Made by a program: the position numbers and the translations under genes
Shown: positions 47,701 through 56,996 of the stretch, one piece after another
Numbering within the stretch: position 1 is the stretch's first letter
How the letters are laid out: every line of letters begins with the position of its first letter
From: Pontederia crassipes
Lineage: Eukaryota; Streptophyta; Magnoliopsida; Commelinales; Pontederiaceae
Direction of reading: 5' to 3'
NCBI GenBank assembly: GCA_030549335.1
Contig: CM060184.1
Span: 38,891,909 to 38,955,908 of the forward strand
DNA length: 64,000 nt
The notes under the pieces: model-generated
What the model was told of the DNA's origin: nothing
The model's database searches: none
The model's input: the letters and a program-made list of their open reading frames with translations, nothing else

Positions 47701-50700
47701 GCATTCCTGTTTATTGTTATTTTATCATTTTATATTTTAAATCAGTTGAGATTTGATTATAAAATGCCTATAAATAGGCATGAACTCTTTTAATTATTAT
47801 CCAATTATTTCATAAACCTGTGATTTTATTTTTCGGTGGATTTTGAGCCTCGGTGGATTATGAGATTATCAAGCTATTGATGGTGCTTTGAACCATCGAC
47901 CTCTTTTGGGATTCGTCAGACAGTTGTAATCTCCTTCACTTTGTGATCCCCCGCTACATCTAAGTGGTTTGCCTTCGAGGAGATTTACCTCTTCGTTTTG
48001 GTGCTCATCTTTTTCTCTTTCATTTTTGTTATCTCCAATTCATTACACCCTTATCATTTTTTTTCTTTTTCCTCTTTCATGATTTGTCAGTTTATATTCC
48101 TTTTATCTTATTTTATTTTTTATTTTTGTTATTTTAACTAACAACATGAGGATAGAATGTTAAAACACCAGTTCAAAGTGGACAGATTACAAGGAAATAA
48201 AGGAAATGTATTGTAAAGGAGAGTGCAAGAATCTCAACACTACCTTACAATACCCAAAGCCCATAAGGAGAGGGCTAAACTCCAGAAATAAGATAAAAAC
48301 ATCAGTTTCCTAAACAAAATATTAACTAGCTAATAAATACAAGGTGCTCATTAACTAATATATGTAATTGTCAGCTAGTAGTGGGCTGTCAGAATGTCTT
48401 CTCCTTACTTCATGGGTCCTCCACTATTTTTTCTGCTGCCCTATTGCCACGTTTCTTCCTAAAATAAGTACTGAAAGGTGCTGAGCTTGTATCATAGAAC
48501 CACCGTCATTTAATGGTTATTTTCATGTTGATGAATTTTTACATTGGATTTCTAAAGTGACCACTTCCTTTGATTATTGGAACATTCCAAAATCTCAACA
48601 AATCAAATTAATGGCCAACAAATTTTCAAATAGAGCTTTATCATGGTGGAAAAATGATAAGCGCTTTTGAGCTTATCATGAAAAAAAAAACCCATACAAA
48701 CATGGCAAAAGTTGAAGAAATTACTCAACAGTTTTTGCCTTCATCGTTCATTATCTTATTTTTCAGCCATCAATCAAGTCTCAACAAGATAAGCAAAATT
48801 TAATGCAAGAAATTCAAATTCATTTGGAAAATATCAAGAATTCAATTGAGAAACTTCAGCAACGATTGGATAATATAATCAATAAATTGCCCAAGACTCC
48901 ATCAAAATCTGTGCAATCTTGTAAAGATCAATTATCTTTGGAAGTTATATCTACGCCAATTGAAGGATTACAAGAAACTACTCAAGATATCGGAATCTAT
49001 CCAAGTACTAAAGAGTTGATCATTTTGGATTTTCTTTCTGAGCCAAATGAAGATAAATTTATTAAGGAGGTGGATGAAAAGTTGGAATTAAATTCATCAA
49101 CTAATAAGAAATATTTGCTTCAAATTCTTCAAGTTGATATGAGATGCGTCGAAGTTTTGTCAGCACCAAAGATTTTAGATTTTTGCATATTGCATTTTCA
49201 CGCCAAGTTTTGAGAACATATTGTTATTTAGTACTACTATACAATATGCTTGGTTTAAATGATTTATCTGATGAGTTGAGAAAGAAGACTATACCACTAT
49301 GGGATATCAAGCGTGAACCTCCAGATTCAATTTTTTATAGTTCGAGGACGAACTCTTTTGACGAAAGGGAGATTGATGAAGGAGAGATAAGATATAATTT
49401 CTTAGATGTTATTATTATCTTTATCCTTTTAGATTACTTAGATTATCTTAGTCAGCATTCTTGTTTATCGTTTTATATTTTAAATTAGTTTAGATTTGAT
49501 TGTAAAATGCCTATAGATAGGCATGAACTCTTTTGTTATTGATAGTTCAATTATTATCCAATTATTTTATAAACTTGTGTGCTTTTATTTCTCGGTGGAT
49601 TCCGAGATTATCAAGCTATTGACGGTAATGATCAACCTCTTTCGGGATTCGTCCAAAAGTTGTGATCTCCTCCATTTTGTGATCCCCCACTGTGTCAAGA
49701 GCTTTTGGGGAGGAGGGGAAGAAGTGGTTGCTGGCCGCCGCAGGATCATCGATGGTGAACTGTCGGGCTGTTTGGAGGTAGGCAACGGTTCAACGGAGCT
49801 GGAGTTGAGTTGGTTGGGTCCGGCTCGGGCGTGAGAGGGGGGACGTTTGTTAAGAAAGTTGAGATTTCTCAAAATAAGTTTATTTTTTCTTAAATCTCCT
49901 CATTTGATAGTACAACAATAACCCTGTACTTGGAACCAAAAAACTTAACCATGAGAATTGTTTAACTTCATCCACCTCTAGATAGTTTCTTTATTCTTAA
50001 TTGAAGTTTTGTAATATATATCATGCGGCTGCATGCCTATATATTCCATTAATGTTCACTAATTTTCATAGTTTCTTTATTCTTTACTTGCAGAGTTGCA
50101 GTAGTCCATGGCCTGTGGACTTTTTTTCCCTTTTGAGATGAGTTTACAGAAGCAATGGCTCCCACAAAAACGTATCAATAGGTATTGAATCACTCAAGGA
50201 AAAAATCTTCAGTAACAGAGGAAAGTTGTGAGAAGAAACAAGAATACAACAAAAACTAATATCTTAAGAAGATAAATGTGAAACTTCAAGCTCCTGCATG
50301 TAGGAACAAGAACTTCAATGACTTTTGTAGTCAAAGCAGCTAGGGACTAATTCCACCATCACATCTACTAAAAAAAGGAACAGAACTTAGGTGATCTCTT
50401 TCCATTGTTTAGACAACAACAGAAAAACTTGCAGTAGACGAACCTACTTGTGACAGGTTCCTCTGGAGCTCTTGTAGTTTCTCTTGTTGTGCCCTAATGA
50501 CATCCTGCTCTAGAAGATGCCTTTCTTCTTCCTGTGACAAAAGCAGGAGCGCAGCAACCTGTAAATGAAGTAAAAATAAACAATAAAATTGAGCTTTCAT
50601 TCAAAGCTTCCAAAGCACACAATAATCTTGTTAAATTTGATGTGCTGACCAGTTTTCCTAAAAGCTTAAGCCTAGGAAGAGCAACATCATTAATTTTATA

Positions 50701-53700
50701 TTCTTAACACTCCCCCTCACGTGTGAGCTGCTGACAACTTTGGTCTAGCCCAATCCCAACACGTGGACAACAAAAGAGGAAATTTTCTTTTTTAATAAGA
50801 GCTTAATGAGGTTCGAACTCTTGACCTATGGCTCTGATACCATGTTAAATTTGATGTGCTGACCAATTTTCCTAAAAGCTTAAGTCTTTAGAAAGAGCAA
50901 CATCATTAATTTTATATTCTTAACAAATCTCATGCATCAAAGAAGAGCTTTAACATAAAATCATGGAATAAAAATAAGACAATCAAATGACCAATCTAAA
51001 AGGTGAAGAAACCTTCTCCCGTAACGCTTGTGCTAGAGGATCTGCAGCATCAATTCTACCCTCAGCCATAGTGCTTGTGGAGATATCACTACTCTGCATA
51101 AAAATATTGCATATAATGTATATAATATATCAGTAATAAAACAATGGGATCTGAAATTTGACTGAAAACACAACCTTTATATACAATTTGAAAGAGGAGA
51201 ATCAGAAACTCATGTACAATACAACAGGAGGAACAGCAACAACTCTACATTTTGATTTGACCACGTTACGACCGATAATTAACTTTAAGAAGTTTTACTA
51301 TTTCAAAGCTTGAACTTAAATTTCACATTCACTTAAACTTTCATTTGATCCCCACACTAGCAGTTAATTGTTAATATTCTCAGCATTACAAATGGATTGA
51401 TAAGAAATACCAGACAGAATTGCATAGCTTTCATATGCCAAGATTATGAGTGTTGGTCCTAAAAAAAAAAGTCTATATGAGTGTTGATTTTTTTTTTTCT
51501 CCATGACATCTACTAGTGATTCTTATTTTGACAAGGGAGCCCCCACTCTGCATCATTTGTTTCTTGAATGGAAAAAAGTGACTAGGGAGTTATGAAGTCA
51601 ACCCACTATATTGTTTTGAGACGAAGTCAACCCACTATATTAAATAGGAGAATGTACATCAGGGATCAGCCTTGTATGGTATCACCAAAAAGCAAAAGTA
51701 TGCCTCTTTACATCTCACCCTTTACATGTCGCACGGAGAATGTACATCAGGGATCAGCCTTGTGCAGTATCATCAAAAAGCAAAAGTATGCATCCTTACA
51801 ACTCACCCCATTACATGTCTCACGCCACTTTAATCAAACAAGAAAAAGGGTACAGTAAATTTTCTGGAACCCCACTCTGCATGCCGTTGCCACCCCTCAT
51901 TTCTACACTTCTATCATATTCCGAATCTCTCAAACCACCTCAGGTAATCAAGAGAAAGAATATATCAACCAATTTCTAGTTACATGCTTGTAAAGATTTC
52001 ATATCTTGCATTCCTCTGTACATAGGATCTGATAAATGAGGTCATTTGAATCCTAAAGCATGCTAGCTTTATGATTGAATTCGCACTTGGAATTAACTTC
52101 CTCCTCTGGGAGCAAAAGAAATTGGAAACAGAAAATACTATGTATCTTTGATGTAGCACAGAGTCTTCTTAGTTTGAAATTGTGAGAATTTTGGATTACT
52201 AGTTATTTTGTTTTATTTCTATCTTAGAATGATTTATCATTTTAATTTTAGTTTGAGTAAAACTCTTAGTTGCAAATGTTTTCATAAGAGTTTTCTTAGT
52301 ATGAATAAAGTAAGACTGATTATTTTCTTTCATTTTTTTGAAATATTATTTTCTTTCATTTTTATCATGTGAATCCATGAGGCCTTTGGTGGATTCCAAA
52401 AAATTCTAGAAATTTTTTTATCAAATTGAAAATGACTTGTGGATTGATGTAGTACTGTTTGTTATTTGTTCACCTCATCGCCTCGTCTATCTTCCACAGC
52501 TCCACTACTTTATGTGGTATCAAAGCAAGTTCATCGGATCGTAATTATATTCAATGTTTGTCATCAAAAAGATGTTCAACCTTTTTCTCAAAAGAAAGAA
52601 GATAGTCAACCTCCTATGCAAGTCGCCATCAGCCTATTTTTTCTTTCTAATGAGGGCATGTTTGATGGTAGCACAAAGTCTTTTTTTTGTTTTTGAAAGG
52701 TGCACAAAGTCCTGTTAAAATTTTAGGAGTTTAGGATTATTGATATTTTGCTTCCATTTTATCTAAAATTGATTTCTCAATTAATTTGTGCATTTAAGTT
52801 TGAGTCAAACTCTTATTTGACAAACTTCATATAACAGATTTCTTGGTATGAATAAATTTTTTTTTGAGGGAAAGGATGACCACCAGTTTGGTTGTCATTC
52901 ATGTATATATATCATCTGGGGAAATTTTTTTTTGAGAGCGGCAAAAAGTAAGACAAAAGGATGCTAGTCAAAGCCCCAATCCCAAAGAAGAGAAAATATT
53001 ATCCACCTGACATCTCTCCCCACAGAAAATGACTTATAGGTTTGTATTCTCCCCAATTAAAGTTTGAATTCTTTAATTGTGTGGATTCTCTATGCATTTC
53101 TATGAATTCCAAAGTAACTCTGCTGGATTCCAAAGCAATTATTTTTTATATAAAATTGAAGCAAATGACTTAAAGGTTGACATCACTACCGATGGATTTG
53201 GGTTTGTTTGTTCATTATTTGTTTCGCCTCATCGCCATCATGAAGCTATCTGATGCACTCCAAGGACCAATAACACGAAGGACAAAAGAGACCACTTTGT
53301 ATGTTGAACTAATTGAAGACTGCACATAAGAAGGTTGTGTGAAGGAAGAAGTCACAGTTGAAGGGAAGATCAAATCCATTATGCTGTTGAGTTGGGAGAG
53401 TGGTGTGCTAATTAATTAGTTTGTTATTTCCTGTTATTCGAGTCCTATCCAAGTGCGGAGTAGTCATCTTTATCCTTTGTTGTTAGGGTTAGAGTTTTAT
53501 TTTATTCTAATGGACGCTAAAGGGAGGTTACTATTGAGATCATTCTTTCTGTTTTTCCTCTCGCCACCTCACAGCCGGGGAGGTCGATCAGCGCACAGGG
53601 GCTCAGGAGGTCAGCAGAGTGTACAAGTCGAGATGTGCACCTTCTGCTGACGCTTCATGCGTCTTCTGTGGGGAGGCAGAGGAGGATGTTACTCACCTAT

Positions 53701-54015
53701 TCTTTGGATGTGTGGTTTCCCGTTGGTCTCAGACGAGCTGGGGGTTTTCCCATCATGGAGATATTTTGGCAGGCCCTTCGGGCTCCAGGCGGACTGCGGC
53801 GCTGTTGGAGACATTCGGTGGCAACCTTTTTGGCTGGTACTTGGGCCATTTGGCTCCGGCATAACCAATGTATTTTTCAGGGAGAGAGATGGCGGGTGCA
53901 TGTCATTGTACACCACATTTCTTTTCTTCTTCATGAGTGGGATTTTGGATAGCACTCATACTTTCTCCTTTTGCCGCTCTTCTTTGGAGAGCGTTAACAT
54001 GTACATGTTGACCAT

Positions 54016-54062
<47 letters not shown>

Positions 54063-55430
54063 TGGATGACAACCACAAATCCTGGTAGTCATCATTTTTC
54101 CTGTAAAAAAACCAGAAAAGAACCGTCTCTGTCAAGTTCCGCTGGGCTATCACTTTGGGTGAGATCCTGAAAAAGGATTTCTCTTTCTCCTCTGTGAGAT
54201 CGAACCTATTCAAGGACAGATTCATTGATTGCTTGGATTAGTAGCAACCCTATTCCCTCTATCAGTCTAGAACCCATCACTATCTATACCCATCTCTTTT
54301 TTTGTTCATTGTAATAAACAAAATAAAGTCATCATAGATAATCTCATGAAGATATATGAAGCAATGTTGACAAAAGAGAAAAATTAGACCACAAGAATTA
54401 ACCTTAGTCATTTCATTGGAACCAATATCTGTTGTAATATGAACGTCTCTGCATTCAGTATCATCAAGTTGCTCATCTGTCTGACGATCATCAAAGTCTT
54501 CATCTGTTTGAACAGCCGCAGGAATAAATTCATGACTAGTTTGAGATTGAGTAAACTTTTCCTGAACCTCCATAAGCATTGTTGTGACCATTGATGAAAC
54601 TTCTTCCAATTTCCCAAGGACTTCCACTTTGTGTTGAGCGAGAAATGATCGCAAAGTAGATAGCCCATTCCTTACCATGGAATCCAGCATAATCTGCAAT
54701 CGAATGTCCATGTAAATTAAGAGATAAAAAAATAGAAAAGAATAAGCAGGACAATTCTTACTTCTCTTTTCTCCAAGGAATGCAGGTTTCTTCTCAAATG
54801 TTGTTCAATGTCAAGACCCTGTACAACCAAAAAACTGTTATATCCAAATAAAAATAACTAAATGCTTATACTTTAAACTCCTTACAAAAATATTCACATA
54901 AAATGTACCATTCGCAAATTCTTTTGAAGTTTTTGGATAGAATTTCTCAGAATCTCCCTCTCCCTTTCTAAAGAGGTCTGTGCAAACAAAGAAGGATATA
55001 AAATCAAAACAGGTTATTTGATCAGTGACGAAAAAACTTCTTGGATATTTGGCACCTTAAAAAAAGAATGATTCTAGTTGAAAGTACATATTAGCTGTAA
55101 TAACGATACATCAAAAAAGAAAAAACTTCTTGGATATCATTGTTTAGAGTCCAAAAGGAGATTAGACTCTTGATGTGCAACTGACGAGTCAAAGTACATA
55201 TTAGCTGTAATAACGATGCATCTAAGTCCATAAACGTAGAACAATTATATCATGGATGGGGTTATGTGAACTGTGTTTACAATGTACTTCGAAATAGGTG
55301 TTTCACAATTGCTGTTGAAGATCCAGTTGTCTGATGGATCATCAAGAAGAGATGAACACTTCTCTTCCAATGTTTTGTGTGGAGAAAACCCAGTGTTTGT
55401 TGCTCGAATTTCATAAAATCTATTAGCAAC
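32764..55430 (-). CDS. Large coiled-coil protein, C-terminal ten exons
   Basis: Ten minus-strand exons join in one frame at GT-AG sites: 55281-55430, 54909-54977, 54762-54818, 54403-54693, 51013-51093, 50448-50558, 44688-44758, 43739-43933, 36505-36598 and 32764-33057 with the stop. They give about 470 residues. Most are helical and heptad-like (TSLEREREILRNSIQKLQKN, EEERHLLEQDVIRAQQEKLQ, LLELAELKREYQLLKE, LRVEHATLQESIANLEHLTS). An acidic stretch (VQTDEDFDDRQTDEQ) and a Ser-rich last exon interrupt this. No catalytic motif or membrane segment is visible. It resembles plant proteins loosely called myosin-heavy-chain-related, but I cannot name the family. Upstream exons were not found between 55431 and 64000, so the 5' part is probably outside the window. 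Introns reach 7 kb and are full of retroelements. Confidence 0.75.
33074..33535. repeat. Imperfect tandem duplication in the last intron
   Basis: Two copies of about 230 bp follow each other. Shared blocks include AATAATCTTAAACATGAA, AGGAGATTCAATGA-like, AAAGAATGGACAAGA and GGGAGATCTTGAAATAG. The copies differ by scattered changes, so the event is old. Confidence 0.75.
33551..35820 (-). mobile_element. LINE copy A (5'-truncated)
   Basis: The minus strand encodes the second half of an L1-type ORF2 in broken frames: a degenerate RT motif (DTLFFIKGSSSMERRTTILV where intact copies have YADDTVFFIEGS), the GGATHLVEIG-like thumb region and zf-RVT. The 3' end, on the plus strand at 33551, starts GTTTTGAGAAGGGG and then a weak hairpin. 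The 5' edge near 35820 is approximate and no target duplication was found. Confidence 0.75.
35920..36189. repeat. Tandem duplication, one unit with a LINE stub
   Basis: Unit 1 (35920-36063) and unit 2 (36064-36189) share GATCCAATAT, AGTAAGCATGTAGT, GTTAAATAT and CTTTTGGAATAAATGA-like blocks. Unit 1 carries an additional T-run plus GAGAAA at 35983-35999 that unit 2 lacks, so unit 2 is the empty site. Confidence 0.8.
35983..35999 (-). mobile_element. Ultra-short LINE stub (T11 GAGAAA)
   Basis: About 17 bp of T11 plus GAGAAA lies between GTAGTA-type repeats in unit 1 of the local duplication and is absent from unit 2. On the minus strand it reads TTTCTC followed by oligo(A), like the tips of nearby LINEs. 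The target duplication is short (5-6 bp), so this is the least certain of the stubs. Confidence 0.5.
36653..37190 (+). pseudogene. Possible truncated retrocopy of an unknown gene
   Basis: A plus-strand segment lies between near-identical direct repeats of about 20 bp (AAGAAAAAGAAATCCAGTTA near 36633-36652 and AAGAAAAAAAAAATCCAGTA near 37191-37210), with an A-run before the right one. It begins in an open frame (LEFPFGVGTLRCEEAHNALK, then CLELDPVATPMEWLQVITEV) that stops near 36892, followed by about 300 bp without a frame. Open frame, trailer, A-run and target duplication fit a 5'-truncated processed copy. I do not recognise the parent protein. Confidence 0.5.
38072..38085 (-). mobile_element. 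Ultra-short LINE stub with 16-bp duplication
   Basis: The 14 bp TTTTTTTCAGAAGA lie between two exact copies of CACACTACTCTATACT (38056-38071 and 38086-38101). On the minus strand this is TCTTCTG plus oligo(A), like the tip of LINE copy C (CTTCTCATCAG then A-rich). Confidence 0.75.
39114..39297 (-). mobile_element. Au-like SINE
   Basis: A 184-bp insertion in LINE copy B between two exact 17-bp copies of CTTTGGCATTCTTAATA (39097-39113 and 39298-39314). On the minus strand it has GGTCCCAAGCCCGGATAAAG, then a body, then ATGTAGCCGACCCCACC, GTGGGATAAGG and a TTGTTGTTATT tail. These words are typical of the plant Au SINE family, which is copied by LINE enzymes. The 5' tRNA-like part is diverged. 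Confidence 0.85.
45149..45162 (-). mobile_element. Ultra-short LINE stub with 14-bp duplication
   Basis: TTTTTTTCAGGGAA sits between two exact copies of GAAGATGGCAGTTC (45135-45148 and 45163-45176). On the minus strand it is TTCCCTG plus oligo(A), matching the tip of the LINE tail at 52859 (CTTTCCCTC then A). Confidence 0.8.
45485..45765 (-). mobile_element. One-LTR TRIM relative
   Basis: A 281-bp unit flanked by exact tattg (45480-45484 and 45766-45770). On the minus strand it begins CATAATGGTATCAGAGG (primer site), runs through an internal region to the purine tract GGGGGGAAG and ends in an LTR with ...GGGGTGTTACA. No 5' LTR is present. It shares the TGTAACACC start, GATATTGTTCGCTTTGG block and overall order with the left arm of the composite at 7329-7675. 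Confidence 0.75.
47629..49697 (+). mobile_element. Short Ty3/gypsy derivative
   Basis: LTRs at 47629-47961 and 49374-49697 share TGATG(T/A)AGGAGAGATA, CTTAGTCAGCATTC, AAATGCCTATA(A/G)ATAGGCATG and TGATCCCCC. The flanks ggagc and agagc match at 4 of 5 bases. The 1.4 kb interior keeps a gypsy Gag piece (FHVDEFLHWISKVTTSFDYW, KLMANKFSNRALSWWKN, 48500-48670), a Gln-rich segment (48803-49213), and the usual pol tail (FYSSRTNSFDE). Protease, RT and integrase are absent, so this is an internally deleted, nonautonomous copy inside LINE copy C. Confidence 0.8.
50629..50925 (-). mobile_element. SMART-type miniature LTR retrotransposon, 297 bp
   Basis: Two near-identical terminal repeats (50629-50709, 81 bp; 50843-50925, 83 bp) start TG and end CA and are flanked by the exact duplication aatct (50624-50628, 50926-50930). 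On the minus strand the primer site TGGTATCAGAGCC follows the first repeat and the purine tract GAGGGGGAG precedes the second. The 133-bp interior is noncoding. Size and layout fit the SMART class (elements near 295 bp) known from plants. It lies in the intron between the coiled-coil exons 50448-50558 and 51013-51093, in the same orientation as the gene. Confidence 0.9.
51456..51475 (+). mobile_element. Possible micro-insertion with A10
   Basis: GTCCT, A10 and GTCTA lie between two copies of TATGAGTGTTG (51445-51455, 51476-51486). Polarity is opposite to the other stubs, and five bases follow the A-run before the repeat, so assignment is weaker. Confidence 0.4.
51613..51622 (-). mobile_element. 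Ultra-short LINE stub, 10 bp with 19-bp duplication
   Basis: Only GTTTTGAGAC separates two exact 19-bp copies of GAAGTCAACCCACTATATT (51594-51612, 51623-51641). On the minus strand it is GTCTCAAAAC, very like the tip of LINE copy A (TTCTCAAAAC). Confidence 0.75.
51647..51823. repeat. Tandem duplication, period 88 bp
   Basis: Two head-to-tail copies start GGAGAATGTACATCAGGGAT at 51647 and 51735 and share AAAAAGCAAAAGTATGC, with several differences. Confidence 0.85.
52681..52701 (-). mobile_element. Ultra-short LINE stub, 21 bp with 10-bp duplication
   Basis: T8 G T5 GAAAGGT lies between exact copies of GCACAAAGTC (52671-52680, 52702-52711). The sister repeat near 52155 reads through this site without the insert. 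On the minus strand it is ACCTTTC plus A-rich. Confidence 0.75.
52859..53028 (-). mobile_element. LINE 3' tail, about 170 bp
   Basis: On the plus strand a T-run then GAGGGAAAGGATGACCACC, the hairpin partner GGTTGTCATTC, TATATATATCATC and the CTGACATCTCTCCCCACAG block match the ends of LINE copies D and E in order. It is a 5'-truncated insertion. Confidence 0.8.
53575..54106 (+). mobile_element. LINE 3' fragment, plus orientation
   Basis: The plus strand encodes the zf-RVT end in shifted frames (CAPSADASCVFCGEAEEDVT, then HLFFGCVV; later GTWAIWLRHNQCIFQGERW), matching copy E (ADTSCVMCGEAAEDVAHLFF). Then come a (TA)n run (54018-54061), the hairpin GATGACAACCA/TGGTAGTCATC and an A-run at 54099-54106. 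It is the only long LINE piece in this gene in antisense orientation. Confidence 0.8.
55030..55221. repeat. Imperfect tandem duplication in an intron
   Basis: AAAAAACTTCTTGGATAT and AAAGTACATATTAGCTGTAA with ACGAT(A/G)CATC recur in the same order about 95-113 bp apart. Confidence 0.7.
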
Positions 55431-56228
55431 CTGTCAAAAATATCAGATTAAATATATAAGGAAACTATTTTGTAGAACAAAGGATAGAATCCAAAGGCAA
55501 CAGTTATAAAAAAGATGGACACAATGTTCTACAGAACAGGATCATCTGATATTCTAAGTCTGTTCTCTTTTCCATGGATCTCCTTGCAATACTTGATTGG
55601 ATCTTGAGGGATACCTCAGAATATATCCTTTAAAAAAGTTTACAATTTCTATCTGATGCATTTAGGAAGGCCCCAAAAGTTCTGAAGTGTTTCACCTTGC
55701 AGAATTTGTCAATGATGTTTTTCTGAGAGAAATTTGTGAATAATATTAAAAATCTAAAGTTTCCAGAATTGCCTCTAAATCTTTTGGTTTATCTCGGATT
55801 AAGTCTCAAAATCATTTTTAATTCAATAAATAAAGTGCATTGTGTTAATCTTCACAATACTTTTTTTTTGAGGAGAAAAAGGATGACCACCAAGATTTGT
55901 GGTTGTCATCCATGAGTATATATCATTATAAGATGATCAAAATGTACAAGAGTATGCTTCCAAGGAAAGACAAAAAGAAAGGGAAAATATATAGCTGCTA
56001 TCCAAAACCCCACTTCCGAAATAGAAAAGTGGTATGGTGTATAACACTCTCAACATGGCATCTCTCCCAACAAAAGATCAGACGGTTATGCTGGAGCCCA
56101 AGAAAATCTCCAATGATGCTCTCCAATGCAGGCAAGCTACGAGCTGAGAAGGAACCAGAGAGCCACAGCCACCTGTCAGACAAGGAGAGGTCTGGTTGGA
56201 GATGTGAATCCGTTGATGAAGTGCCAAG

Positions 56229-56920
56229 CAATGTTGTAAAACCCGGACCTGATGTTGACCCAAAAAAGTTTTCGGGTCAAGTCGAACTAGTCGGACCGGA
56301 TGACAATAATGTAAAAATATATTCATACTAATAACATATATTCATTGGTAACTAATATAAAATATATTTATAATAATAATAATAATAGATTTTAATAAAT
56401 AAATAAAATATTTGTTCAAATATTTTGTTTATTACAATCTTGAACATATAAATTAATATATCAACTTATAATCCATGCGATTAGTTACTAATATTTATTT
56501 AAGGCGAATAAGAAGTGCTAAAATCTAAACAAAATAAATAAGTTATCTTACATTTTATTTGTATTAGACGTTGAATTATTTTTTATTCCAATATTTAAAT
56601 ATGATAAAAAATGAAACTAAATAAAAATAATTTAGTAAGAATCAAATCATGTCATAAAATGGCCTATTGGGTGGTACATCTCTTAAATAAGAAGAGGTTT
56701 CAAGTTCAAAACTCACCATCCTTCTCATTTTTGAATAACTATAGAAATTTGGTTCAATAAAACCGCCCGGTTCGGCAGTTCAACCACGAGTTTGTCCGGA
56801 CTTGACCGGTTCAATCCGGGTTAATCACCATGCCGGTTCAAGCTTGACCCACAACCCGTTGTAGGACCTGGATCACGATCGGACCGGTTCGGCCGGTCCG
56901 GACCGTGTTTTACAACACTG
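56229..56920. mobile_element. hAT-type nonautonomous DNA element, 692 bp
   Basis: Ends are CAATGTTGTAAAACCCGGAC and, on the reverse complement, CAGTGTTGTAAAACACGG. Exact 8-bp flanks gtgccaag (56221-56228 and 56921-56928) show hAT-type insertion. Subterminal CCGGT/ACCGG words are dense at 56755-56910. It belongs with 30285-31292. Confidence 0.88.
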
Positions 56921-56996
56921 GTGCCAAGAACTCACAGTGCGCTGGTCCGAGAGTGCAGATCTGAATAGAGGAGTTCTGGTGCTGATGCCCGGATGA

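Larger units (their letters stand above)
45243..49860 (-). mobile_element. LINE copy C, internally deleted, with nested elements
   Basis: On the minus strand the right part encodes the start of ORF2: VCGLGDPGRRPCRTLG, VVLLQETKLQE (46840-47049) and IDRFLGSVELAE (about 46800-46840), typical of the LINE endonuclease. The left part is the family 3' end, with T-run, hairpin region and CCCACTCTCAAAG block (45243-45480). The RT core with the YADD box is missing: near 45945-45960 the zf-RVT side joins directly to the N-terminal RT side. A TRIM relative (45485-45765) and a gypsy derivative (47629-49697) interrupt it. The 5' edge near 49860 is approximate. Confidence 0.7.
52150..53250 (+). mobile_element. 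Short LTR element with nested LINE pieces
   Basis: The block 52150-52511 (TGTAGCACAGAGTC..., GGTGGATTCCAAA, CCTCATCGCC) is repeated, diverged, at about 52666-53245. A primer-site-like TGGTATCAAAGC follows the first copy at 52515. Only about 150 bp lies between the copies, so this is a TRIM-like or deleted LTR element. The second repeat is split by a stub (52681-52701) and a LINE tail (52859-53028). Termini and target duplication are not resolved. Confidence 0.6.

Noticed and set aside
54018..54061. (TA)n as an independent element
   Set aside because: It occupies the position of the TATATAT stretch in the 3' region of the LINE family and is an expanded microsatellite there.
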